A stretch of 43,803 nucleotides of DNA. Origin: JALYUA01 sp040004225. GTDB lineage: Bacteria > Acidobacteriota > Thermoanaerobaculia > UBA5066 > Gp7-AA6. This document shows positions 16,701 to 24,206 of this stretch, in pieces; position 1 is the first letter of the stretch, and every line of letters starts with the position of its first letter. Made by a program: the position numbers and the translations under genes. Below the pieces are notes generated by a model, which saw only the letters and a program-made list of their open reading frames with translations, did no database searches and had not been told where the DNA came from. The stretch is taken from positions 1-43,803 of the forward strand of contig JBDUBI010000184.1 in NCBI GenBank assembly GCA_040004225.1. The letters are read 5' to 3'.

Positions 16701-19700
16701 TCGTTGCGCCGAGAAACCCCGTCGAAGAGATGCTGGCGGGAATCTGGGCCCACGTCCTGCGGCTGCCCTCAGTCGGAATCGACGACGACTTCTTCTCTCT
16801 CGGAGGCCACTCTCTCATCGCGACGCAGGTCATCTCGAGGATAAGAGACGCGTTCGGGGTCGAGTTGCCGCTGCGGTCGCTCTTCGAGTCCCCGACGGTC
16901 GCGGGTCTCGCGGAGTTGATTGTGGTTGCGCAGGGTGAAGGCTCCGGTGCTGCGTCGCCTCCCCTCGTTTCCTGCGAGCGCTCCGAGAAACTCCCCCTGT
17001 CCTTCGCGCAGCAGCGTCTCTGGTTCCTCGACCAGTTCGAGGCCGGCAACGCCTTCTACAACGCTCCGCTGCTCCTTCGTCTCGCGGGCGAATTGCACGT
17101 TGATGCGCTGGAAGGCGCGTTCCACAGGGTGATCGCGCGTCAAGATTCCCTCCGGACGAGGTTCGACTCGATGGACGGAAACCCGGTACAGACCATCGAA
17201 GTCAGCGTCGAGTTCCGGGTCGCGCGCGTGGACTTGACCGGCCTGGCCGAGCCGCAGCGCGAAGCGGCGGCGGCCGCGAGGATCGCGGAAGATGCCGCTT
17301 TTCCGTTTAATCTCGAGAAAGCTCCGCTTCTCCGGGCCACTCTCTACCGTCTCGATCCCCGCGAGCACCTTCTTCTCGTTACGACGCATCACATCGTCAG
17401 CGACGGCTGGTCGATGGACGTATTCATGCGTGAGCTCGCCGCTTTTTACGAGGAGCTGTCCACCGGAAAGCCGGCCGCGCTTCCGCGTCTGCCGATTCAG
17501 TACGCGGACTTCGCCGAGTGGCAGCGTCGGTGGCTGTCCGGAGAAGTGCTCGAGAGCCAGCTTTCCTACTGGAAGGAGAGGCTCGTCCGGCTGCCCGTCC
17601 TGGAGCTGCCGACAGACCGACCCCGCCCGCCGGTGCAGAGCCACCGCGGCGCCCGGTGCTCCCTCTCGCTTTCGAACGATCTTGCGGAAGGCTTGCGCCG
17701 TCTGAGCCGGCGGGAGGGCGTCACCCTCTACATGACTCTTCTCTCGGCCTTTCAAACCCTCTTGACCTTCTACACCGGGCAGGAAGACATCGTGGTGGGC
17801 TCGCCGATCGCCGGTCGGACACGCGCCGAGGTCGAGGGACTGATCGGTTTCTTCGTCAACGCTCTCGTTTTGCGCACGAGCTTCTCCGGAGACCCTTCCT
17901 TCCGGGAGGTCCTGGGGAGGGTTCGGCAGGTCACGCTCGGTGCGTACACGCATCAGGATCTTCCATTCGAAAAACTGGTCGAGCACATGCATCCGGATCG
18001 AAACCTCGCGTCCAATCCGCTCTTTCAGGTCCTGTTCGCGGTCCAGAACACCCCGGCGGTGACCGTCGCGCTGACGGGTCTTGAGGTCGTGCCTCTCGCG
18101 GTGGACATGCCGACGACCCGGTTCGATCTCGAGGCCTACGTCTCCGAGACCCCGTCGGGCCTCGTCTGCACCTTCGTCTACGCCACGGATCTGTTCGAGC
18201 CGGAGACGATCGTTCGAATGATGTCCCACTATCAGCGGCTGCTCGAAAGCGTGGTGGAAGATGCGACCCGGCCGCTTTCGAGACTGACGATTCTGACGGC
18301 GACGGAGCGCCGCCAGATCCTCGAGGACTGGAATCGCACGGAGAAGCCGTATCCGCGGGACCGAACGGTGCCGGCCCTCTTCGAACGGCAGGCGGAAAAG
18401 ACCCCGGAGCGCACCGCCGTCGTCGCGCGCGCCGCCCGGTTGACGTATCGGGAATTGAACGAACGAGCGAATCGACTGGCCTGGTACCTCAAGGATCGCC
18501 GCGTCGGTCCCGAGGTCCTTGTGGGGCTCTGCGTCGAGCGGTCGCCTGAAATGCTCGTCGGATTGCTGGGCATTCTGAAGGCCGGCGGCGCGTATGTGCC
18601 GCTCGACCCGACCTATCCCCGCAACCGGCTGGAGTTCATGCTGGGTGAGACCGCGGCCCCGGTCGTCGTGACGCTGGAGCCCTCCTCGCACAGCCTTCCG
18701 GCCGGCCAATTCGAAGTCGTGCGCCTCGACTCCGACTGGCCGCGCATCGCCGCGGGGAGCGTCGAGAACCCTCCCGCCATCGCCGCTCCGGAGAACCTCG
18801 CGTACGTCCTTTACACGTCCGGGACCACGGGGAGACCCAAGGGCGTGGCGATCGAGCACCGCAGCACGGTCGGATTGCTCGCGTGGGCGAGGGAGGCCTA
18901 CTCCGACCTCGAGCTTCAGGGCACGCTCGCCTCGACCTCTATCAACTTCGATCTTTCGGTGTTCGAGATCTTCGCGCCGCTGTGCTGGGGCGGGACCGTG
19001 CATCTCGCGCAGAACGCCCTGGAGCTCGCCGATCTCCCGACGCGCGGCGACGTGACGCTGGTCAACACCGTTCCTTCCGTTATGAAGGAGCTTCTCGGGA
19101 TCGGGGCGCTGCCGAGGTCGGTCGCCACGGTCAACCTCGCGGGCGAACCTCTTTCGGCGTCGCTCGTCCGCGAGATCCTGCGCGGCGGAACCGCGGAGCG
19201 GCGCCTGTTGGATCTCTACGGACCGACGGAAGACACGACGTACTCGACCTGCGCAACGCGGTTTTCAGAAGGTCCGGTGACGATTGGGCGTCCGATCTCG
19301 AACAAGCGCATCTATATCCTCGATCGGCACCTGCGGCCGGTTCCCGTCGGCGTGCCTGGAGACCTCTATACGGCGGGCGTCGGCGTCGCCCGGGGCTATC
19401 TGCATCGGGTCGATCTGACCGCGGAGAGATTTCTCGCCGACCCGTTCCGCCCCGGCGAGAGGATGTACCGGACGGGTGATCGGGCCCGGTTCCTGCCCGA
19501 CGGGAACGTGCAGTATCTGGGCCGTCTCGACCAGCAGGTCAAGGTCCGGGGATTCCGCATCGAACTCGGGGAGGTGGAGGAGGTGCTGGCGCAGCACCCG
19601 CGGGTGGGGGCCTGCGCGTTGACGGCCTGGCAGTCGGCCACCGGCGACAAGCGGCTGATCGCGTACATCGCACCTCGAATCGGCGAAGAGGCGCCGCCGG

Positions 19701-20209
19701 TTTCTTCGTTGCGGGATTTCATGGCGGCCACTCTGCCTTACTACATGATTCCCTCGACCTTCATCTTCCTCGAGGCGCTTCCGCTCAGCCCGAATGGCAA
19801 GGTGGACCGGCGGGCGCTCCCGGATCCATCGCCGAGCTCACCCGAGCGGGAAACCGCTCCGGTGCCGCCCCGAACCAGAATCGAGCGCACCATCGCGGAA
19901 ATCTGGGAGCAGGTCCTCGGCGTGGAGCGCGTCGGGGTTCACGACAACTTCTTCGATCTCGGAGGTCACTCCCTCCTGGCGACCCTCGTCTTCGCACGCC
20001 TGCTGAATGCGTTTCCGATCTCGCTGCCGTTGCGCACGCTCTTCGAGAAACCGACGGTCGCGGAGCTCGCGGAAACCATCGAGCTCTCCGGCGAGATCGA
20101 TCCCGCGATACGCCGCTCGCCAATCGCCGCGGTCTCGCGCGAGGCGATGCGGGGCGACGGAGCTCCCGGAATGCGTCCTGCCGGCCCGAAAGACAAGAAC
20201 CGGGTCTAG
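13724..20209 (+). CDS. NRPS, C-A(Thr)-PCP-C-A(Ala)-PCP
   Basis: The start ATG at 13724 overlaps the preceding stop and gives 2161 residues. Domains: C1 (about 20-450), A1 (about 475-985), PCP1 (Ser1030), C2 (about 1080-1520), A2 (about 1535-2045), PCP2 (Ser2083). The A1 code reads D-F-W-N-I-G-M-V-H-K, identical to the established Thr code. The A2 code reads D-L-F-N-N-A-L-T-Y-K, matching the Ala code I recall from cyanobacterial synthetases. C1 opens with ELSPMQQGILFHTLY, typical of C domains that accept a D-residue or other donor from a separate protein, which fits it following the D-Asp module. Its HHxxxDG is altered to QHLLLDR (157-163), keeping the second, catalytic His. C2 has an intact HHIVSDG (from 1222). 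There is no TE, so the chain must pass to another protein, probably in operon 2. Confidence 0.93.
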   Translation: MTRGPGGRGEQDTGINQIDLEDVYELSPMQQGILFHTLYDPVNDVYLEQSVVTLRGKLDVARFAEAWRRVAERHSILRTSFHWEDLEKPVQVVQRDARVSLDVRDWRALPGDERSSRLAAFLEEDRGRSFDLTSAPLWRVALLQTEDDVHECVLSFQHLLLDRWSRLLLFKEIFTLYAASVSGNEAALPRAPSYSEYIAWLQKQDRNRTESFWRGTLAGFSAPTPLRSVGASAAGGGSGFTEASGRLSPDQTARLQALARNSRVTLNSVIQGAWAILASRYSGQDDVVFGVTVSGRPPGLPGVETMVGLFINTVPFRVAVPRETTAREFLQAVQRRFMKLREYEYSALLDVQGWSEVPRGTPLFDSLVVFENIDSDFDSDAASGGLKVVRTRGFGGRTNFPLTLVVNAEPALALRVFGEGGIFDPTTLSRMLGHLETLLDAMTDRPEQSVSNLPILTDAERRQILDDWNRRPATNSPTECLHRRFEAQADRAPESIAVEFDGQTLGYRELNLRANRLARHLRRFGVGAEVLVGVLLEPSLDLVVALMAVLKAGGAYVPLDPTYPPERIGFMLEDAQAVLLVTDGRAAESLEVPAGVLSVRIDADAASIAGEDGQNLDHEDSPTSLAYLIYTSGSTGQPKGVLVAHANVDRLFTSTEPWFRFDERDVWTLFHSHAFDFSVWELWGALRYGGRLVVVPRSVARSADAFHHLLAASGVTVLNQTPSAFRQLIPIDASSDTPLGLRLVIFGGEALDAGMLAPWLERHGCETPRLVNMYGITETTVHVTYHPMTSADVRKPFASVIGRPIPDLQVLVLDDELRLCPIGVSGELCIAGAGLARGYLRRPDLTARKFIRNPFAEDPADHLYRSGDLGRFLPDGNIEYLGRIDDQVKIRGFRIELGEVESVLARHPSVAASAVIVREDASGDKRLVAYVVGPGGSAPAASELRPFLKRTLPEYMVPSSYIALEKLPMTSTGKLDRRALPEPGETHLSVASFVAPRNPVEEMLAGIWAHVLRLPSVGIDDDFFSLGGHSLIATQVISRIRDAFGVELPLRSLFESPTVAGLAELIVVAQGEGSGAASPPLVSCERSEKLPLSFAQQRLWFLDQFEAGNAFYNAPLLLRLAGELHVDALEGAFHRVIARQDSLRTRFDSMDGNPVQTIEVSVEFRVARVDLTGLAEPQREAAAAARIAEDAAFPFNLEKAPLLRATLYRLDPREHLLLVTTHHIVSDGWSMDVFMRELAAFYEELSTGKPAALPRLPIQYADFAEWQRRWLSGEVLESQLSYWKERLVRLPVLELPTDRPRPPVQSHRGARCSLSLSNDLAEGLRRLSRREGVTLYMTLLSAFQTLLTFYTGQEDIVVGSPIAGRTRAEVEGLIGFFVNALVLRTSFSGDPSFREVLGRVRQVTLGAYTHQDLPFEKLVEHMHPDRNLASNPLFQVLFAVQNTPAVTVALTGLEVVPLAVDMPTTRFDLEAYVSETPSGLVCTFVYATDLFEPETIVRMMSHYQRLLESVVEDATRPLSRLTILTATERRQILEDWNRTEKPYPRDRTVPALFERQAEKTPERTAVVARAARLTYRELNERANRLAWYLKDRRVGPEVLVGLCVERSPEMLVGLLGILKAGGAYVPLDPTYPRNRLEFMLGETAAPVVVTLEPSSHSLPAGQFEVVRLDSDWPRIAAGSVENPPAIAAPENLAYVLYTSGTTGRPKGVAIEHRSTVGLLAWAREAYSDLELQGTLASTSINFDLSVFEIFAPLCWGGTVHLAQNALELADLPTRGDVTLVNTVPSVMKELLGIGALPRSVATVNLAGEPLSASLVREILRGGTAERRLLDLYGPTEDTTYSTCATRFSEGPVTIGRPISNKRIYILDRHLRPVPVGVPGDLYTAGVGVARGYLHRVDLTAERFLADPFRPGERMYRTGDRARFLPDGNVQYLGRLDQQVKVRGFRIELGEVEEVLAQHPRVGACALTAWQSATGDKRLIAYIAPRIGEEAPPVSSLRDFMAATLPYYMIPSTFIFLEALPLSPNGKVDRRALPDPSPSSPERETAPVPPRTRIERTIAEIWEQVLGVERVGVHDNFFDLGGHSLLATLVFARLLNAFPISLPLRTLFEKPTVAELAETIELSGEIDPAIRRSPIAAVSREAMRGDGAPGMRPAGPKDKNRV

Positions 20210-20353
20210 CGGCACTCCCCGGCACCCGGGCGCCTGTGATCCGTAAAGTATTGAAAACAAGGCGATCTGACTTCGCACGCCTTCCGCCTGCTCCGCGGAT
20301 CCGGATTCCCTCTTCTCCCGGGGTCGCAGATCTGTTATCTTCTTTCGTCCATC

Positions 20354-20585
20354 ATGAACAATAAATGCGCAACCCCGGGTACCTCCCCGGCGAAGGACCA
20401 TCTGCCGGCTGCCTCCGGCACTCTCGCGGCGCATTTCCCTTCCTTCGACTGAACCATGAAAAACCGAACGCGGGAACGGGTACCTCCCGGGCGGAGCTGT
20501 CGAGTCGTTTTCTTATTTTAACGAACGCAACGCATGTACAACTCAAACGCGGCGGCGGGTACCACCTGGGCCGACGTTTGTTCCG
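20354..20585 (+). repeat. Three-copy array of the same unknown motif (array 2)
   Basis: Copies start with ATG at 20354, 20456 and 20534, and their cores (GGTACCTCCCCGG, GGTACCTCCCGGG, GGTACCACCTGGG) lie at 20378, 20479 and 20558, 24, 23 and 24 nt after the ATG. Core spacing is 101 and 79 nt. In the first two copies CCGGG or CGGG can pair with the following C-run around a UACCU loop; the third has a changed right arm. A weaker possible relic with CTCCCGGGG and ATCTGT lies near 20313-20332. The array fills much of the 482-nt gap between the two biosynthetic operons (20210-20691) and ends just upstream of the hydroxylase gene, mirroring array 1 upstream of operon 1. AT-rich patches precede two copies (TTATCT near 20336, TTTTCTTATTTTAA near 20507). 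No gene is seen in the gap. Confidence 0.75.
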
Positions 20586-20691
20586 CGGGGCCCTCGTCTC
20601 GACTTTCTGAGAGTCATCCTCCCGCGGCGCGCGCCGGCGCTTCGCGGATCACGGCGGATCGCCCGCGGACACGGGGAGAGCGGTGTCGGTC

Positions 20692-22278
20692 ATGACGCCC
20701 GTTTACCTGCGCCCCAACGCGTTCGTCGAGCCGCTTTTCAACCGCTGGTATGCGTGGCCCTACCTCGTCTCGCCGATGACGGCGGCGATGTATGTCGAAA
20801 GCCTGCACCTGCCCCTGCTGGAATCGTTCCTGGCGAATCCCCGGATGCATGTGGCGGCGCTCTCGAATCCCGAGATGGCGGGAGGGCCGTTCGTCGGGCA
20901 CGGGGAGGCGAGCGCGCCGGCCGTCGCGCGACTCCTCCAGGAAACGCGCCGGGCGAGCGCGCCGCTGCTGGAGTTCGCCGCGGCCGTGCGCGAGCTCACG
21001 AAGATCCTCGCGGAACGTGCCGACGGGTGTTCGCTCCAGTCGGTCTACAGCGCCGTCCCAGAGGCCCTTCGCGGATTCGTCGAGCTCGTCTACGACGTCA
21101 ATCACCATGCTTCCATTCGATTCCTGGAGCCGCTCCTGTACCGAAGCCGGTTCTTCGACGAGAGCGCGCAGAGCGTGTTGCTCTCGCTGGTCGGGGGAGA
21201 CGATCGCGCTTTCGTCTTTAACACGCCCCGACTCGAAGAGGGCGGCGGCCTGCGGCTCGACCTGCCCTATCGCTCCGAAGCGCTCGACGCGCTCTTTCGG
21301 ATGCGAGAGCACGCGCGACCACTCGCCTTCGCGCGGGAGGCCCTCGGAGTGGCGGAGTCGTCCGGAGGAAACTTCGAGCGCCTCTTCACGGACCGTCCGC
21401 CGCGTCTGCAAAGCCTCCCCCCGTCTTCCGGAGTCCGTGTCCGATATTTTGGCCACGCCTGCGTCCTCGTCGAGACCCGGGGAACGAGCGTGCTGACGGA
21501 CCCTCTGATCCCGTACGAGCACGGCGCCGGAATCCCGCGATACAGCTGGAGCGACCTCCCCGCGTCGATCGACTACGCGCTGATCACCCACGCCCATCAG
21601 GACCACTGCATGCTCGAGACGCTGCTGCAGCTGCGCCACCGGATTCGAAACATCGTGGTGCCCCGCAATTCGGGTGGGGGGCTCGCCGACCCGTCCTTAA
21701 AGCTCATCCTCGAGGCCGCGGGATTCCGCAACGTCTACGAGCTCGACGAGCTCGGTGAGATCGCGACGCCGGGCGGCTCCATCACCGCCGTTCCGTTCCT
21801 CGGCGAGCACGGGGACCTGAACATCCGCAGCAAGACAACCTATCTCGTCAAGCTGCTCGGCCGGTCCTTTCTCTTCTGCGCGGACTCGAACGCCTTCGAG
21901 CCGGCCATCTACGATCACCTTCGCGACCTTCTCGCCGGGCTCGACGCCGTCTTCGTGGGGATGGAATGCGAAGGCGCTCCGATGAGCTGGATGTACGGGC
22001 CAGTCCTGACGGCGCCGCTCGCGCGCCGGATGGACCAGTCGCGCCGGCTCGACGCGTCCGATTGCGAGCGGGCCATGGCGATGGTCGAGAGACTTCGGCC
22101 GCGCTCCGCGTACGTCTATGCGATGGGCTCCGAGCCGTGGCTCGGCTATCTCACCTCGATCCACTACACCGAACAGTCGCGTCCGATCGTGCAGTCCCGC
22201 GCGTTCGTCGCCGCCTGCGAGGCCGCCGGAGTCCCGGCCGCCGTCCTCCACGGCTCGAGCGAAATGTCGTTCGCATGA
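20692..22278 (+). CDS. CmlA-like diiron beta-hydroxylase (MBL fold)
   Basis: The 528-residue protein has an N-terminal region of about 250 residues without recognised motif, followed by a metallo-beta-lactamase fold with HAHQDH (His300, His302, Asp304, His305), Glu372 in GEHGD and Asp398 in CADSN. The spacing from the first His to the Glu and Asp (72 and 98 residues) equals the spacing I recall for CmlA, the diiron oxygenase that beta-hydroxylates p-aminophenylalanine on a carrier in chloramphenicol synthesis. Overall length is also alike. The likely substrate is an aminoacyl group on a PCP. The next gene, overlapping by 4 nt, is a bare A-PCP protein, as expected for such a partner. An in-frame GTG at 20683 is an alternative start; GGGGAG lies 4 nt from GTG and 13 nt from ATG, so the choice is open. 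An ordinary MBL hydrolase is less likely. Confidence 0.85.
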   Translation: MTPVYLRPNAFVEPLFNRWYAWPYLVSPMTAAMYVESLHLPLLESFLANPRMHVAALSNPEMAGGPFVGHGEASAPAVARLLQETRRASAPLLEFAAAVRELTKILAERADGCSLQSVYSAVPEALRGFVELVYDVNHHASIRFLEPLLYRSRFFDESAQSVLLSLVGGDDRAFVFNTPRLEEGGGLRLDLPYRSEALDALFRMREHARPLAFAREALGVAESSGGNFERLFTDRPPRLQSLPPSSGVRVRYFGHACVLVETRGTSVLTDPLIPYEHGAGIPRYSWSDLPASIDYALITHAHQDHCMLETLLQLRHRIRNIVVPRNSGGGLADPSLKLILEAAGFRNVYELDELGEIATPGGSITAVPFLGEHGDLNIRSKTTYLVKLLGRSFLFCADSNAFEPAIYDHLRDLLAGLDAVFVGMECEGAPMSWMYGPVLTAPLARRMDQSRRLDASDCERAMAMVERLRPRSAYVYAMGSEPWLGYLTSIHYTEQSRPIVQSRAFVAACEAAGVPAAVLHGSSEMSFA

Positions 22279-24206
22279 GACCCGATCCGTTCCGCAATCT
22301 GTCGCCGGAGGACGCTCGCTTCCTGCAGGAGTGGAACCAGACCCGCACCGATTATCCGAGAAACAGGACCGTCCCCGGTCTGTTCGAAGACGAGGCGCGG
22401 CGGTCGGGCACGTCGATCGCTCTCCTCTCCGCCGCCGCCGAAGGATCGCTCACGTACGACGCGCTGAACCGGCGGGCCAACCGTCTCGCGTGGCATTTAC
22501 GGGGAATGGGAGTCGGAGAAGGGGCCCTCGTCGTCCTCCACCTCGAGCGCTCGTTCGACCTGATCGTCGCGATGCTCGGCGTGCTGAAGACCGGGGCGGC
22601 CTTTTCCCCCCTGGAACCCGGCCTGCCATTGAAACGCGTCGCTTTTCTCCTCGGAGACCTCGCCCCCGCCGCCATCGTGACTCGGGACGGTCTCGCCGGT
22701 TCGCTCCCCGCCACGTGGTGCCCTGTGGTCTGCGTCGACTCCGACGGCTCGTCGATCGCGGCGCGGAGCGACGAGAATCCGCTTCGCACGGACGATCCGC
22801 TCGGACTGGCGCACGTCCTCTACACCTCCGGCTCGACCGGAGAGCCGAAGGGGGTTGAGGTCGTCCATCGCGGCGTCGTGAGGCTCGTGAAAGGGGCGGC
22901 TTACGCGCGTTTCGGGCCGGACGAAGTCTTTCTGCAGGCCGCCCCGGCTTCGTTCGATGCTTCGACGTTCGAGATCTGGGGCGCTCTCTTGAACGGCGGC
23001 GTGCTCGTCCTCCTCCCGCCGCGCCCGCCGAGCCTCGACGACCTCGGAGCCGCCATCCGCGATTTCGGCGTCACGACGCTGTGGCTGACGGCGGGCCTCT
23101 TCCACCTGGCCGTTTACGAACGGCCGGACTACCTGCGGCCGCTGCGCCGGCTGATCGCGGGCGGCGAAGTCCTTTCGCCGGCGCGCGTGCGGGATGCCCT
23201 CCGCGAGCTTCCGGGCTGCGTGCTCGTGAACGGATACGGGCCCACGGAGAGCACGACGTTCGCTGCCTGCCACGAAATTTCGTCCGTCGAGCCGGACGGC
23301 GGCTCGATCCCGATCGGGCGCCCGATTGCCAACACCCGGATTCACCTGCTCGATTCCGACGGCCGGTGCGTCGCCCCGGGGGAGCCGGGGGAGATCCACA
23401 TCGGAGGCGACGGGCTGGCCCGCGGATACTGGCGGCGCCCCGATCTGACAGAGGCCGCCTTCGTGGACAGCCCGTTTGAGTCCGCCGGTGAGCGCGAGCG
23501 TCTCTACAGGACGGGGGACCTCGGGCGGCTTCGGGAAGACGGCTGTCTGGAGTTTCTCGGCCGGTCCGATCGCCAGCTGAAGATCCGGGGATTTCGAATC
23601 GAGCCCGGAGAGATCGAAGCGGCCCTCGAGCGGCATCCCGACGTTTGCCGGAGCGCCGTGGACGCCCGGGCGAGTGGCGCGGGCGTCCGGACGCTGGCGG
23701 CATACGTCGTCCCTCGCCGGGAAGGCACGTGCGACGAGGCGGAGCTCCGCCGGTTCCTCCAGGGCGAGCTCCCGGACCATATGATCCCGGCGGCCTTCAT
23801 CCGGCTCCCGTCTCTCCCGCTGACGGCGAACGGCAAGGTCGATCGCGATGCGCTGCCGGATCCGGGACAGGCGTCCGCCGGACCTCCGGCGCTTCCGTTC
23901 TCCGACACGGAATCGCTGATCGCGGAAGTCTGGCAGGCCGTTCTGGGAATCGCCTCGATCGATCGGGACACGAACTTCTTCGACGCGGGCGGAAGCTCTC
24001 TTCACTTGATCGAGGCCCACGCAAAGCTGCAGACGCGGCTCCGCGTCACTCTCCCGATCACGGCGCTGTTCGAGCACCCCACCATCCGGGCGATCGCCTC
24101 GTTCCTCCGGGAGAGACGCGACCCGGTCGCCGATCTGAGCGCCCTGCGGGATCGCGTCCGCGGCCGAAGGGCGGCAGGGTCGCCCGCTACGGAAGGAGCG
24201 TCGTGA
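22275..24206 (+). CDS. Stand-alone A(Val)-PCP didomain
   Basis: This 643-residue protein starts at the ATG that overlaps the hydroxylase stop. It begins with a C-to-A linker (EWNQTRTDYPRNRTVPGLFE), then has a full A domain (about 35-545; YTSGSTGEPKG, YGPTEST, NGKVDR) and a PCP (Ser575 in GGSSL). The specificity code reads D-A-F-W-I-G-G-T-F-K, identical to the established Val code. It has no C domain and no TE. A bare A-PCP next to a CmlA-like hydroxylase is the arrangement used to hydroxylate one carrier-bound amino acid, so beta-hydroxyvaline is a reasonable guess; this would need attack on a tertiary carbon. The following gene begins with a KS, so the valyl group may be elongated by the PKS. 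It ends in a GTGA overlap with that gene. Confidence 0.9.
   Translation: MRPDPFRNLSPEDARFLQEWNQTRTDYPRNRTVPGLFEDEARRSGTSIALLSAAAEGSLTYDALNRRANRLAWHLRGMGVGEGALVVLHLERSFDLIVAMLGVLKTGAAFSPLEPGLPLKRVAFLLGDLAPAAIVTRDGLAGSLPATWCPVVCVDSDGSSIAARSDENPLRTDDPLGLAHVLYTSGSTGEPKGVEVVHRGVVRLVKGAAYARFGPDEVFLQAAPASFDASTFEIWGALLNGGVLVLLPPRPPSLDDLGAAIRDFGVTTLWLTAGLFHLAVYERPDYLRPLRRLIAGGEVLSPARVRDALRELPGCVLVNGYGPTESTTFAACHEISSVEPDGGSIPIGRPIANTRIHLLDSDGRCVAPGEPGEIHIGGDGLARGYWRRPDLTEAAFVDSPFESAGERERLYRTGDLGRLREDGCLEFLGRSDRQLKIRGFRIEPGEIEAALERHPDVCRSAVDARASGAGVRTLAAYVVPRREGTCDEAELRRFLQGELPDHMIPAAFIRLPSLPLTANGKVDRDALPDPGQASAGPPALPFSDTESLIAEVWQAVLGIASIDRDTNFFDAGGSSLHLIEAHAKLQTRLRVTLPITALFEHPTIRAIASFLRERRDPVADLSALRDRVRGRRAAGSPATEGAS

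Noticed and set aside
821..20585. The repeat motif as a family of small precursor peptides starting at the conserved ATG
   Set aside because: Copies with 24-nt spacing give similar peptides (for example MKTQNATAGTS and MNNKCATPGTS), but the other three copies read the core in other frames and one stops after five codons. Nucleotides, not amino acids, are conserved.
20354..20585. CRISPR array
   Set aside because: Only three imperfect copies per locus, variable spacing of 79-107 nt between cores, and no cas genes.
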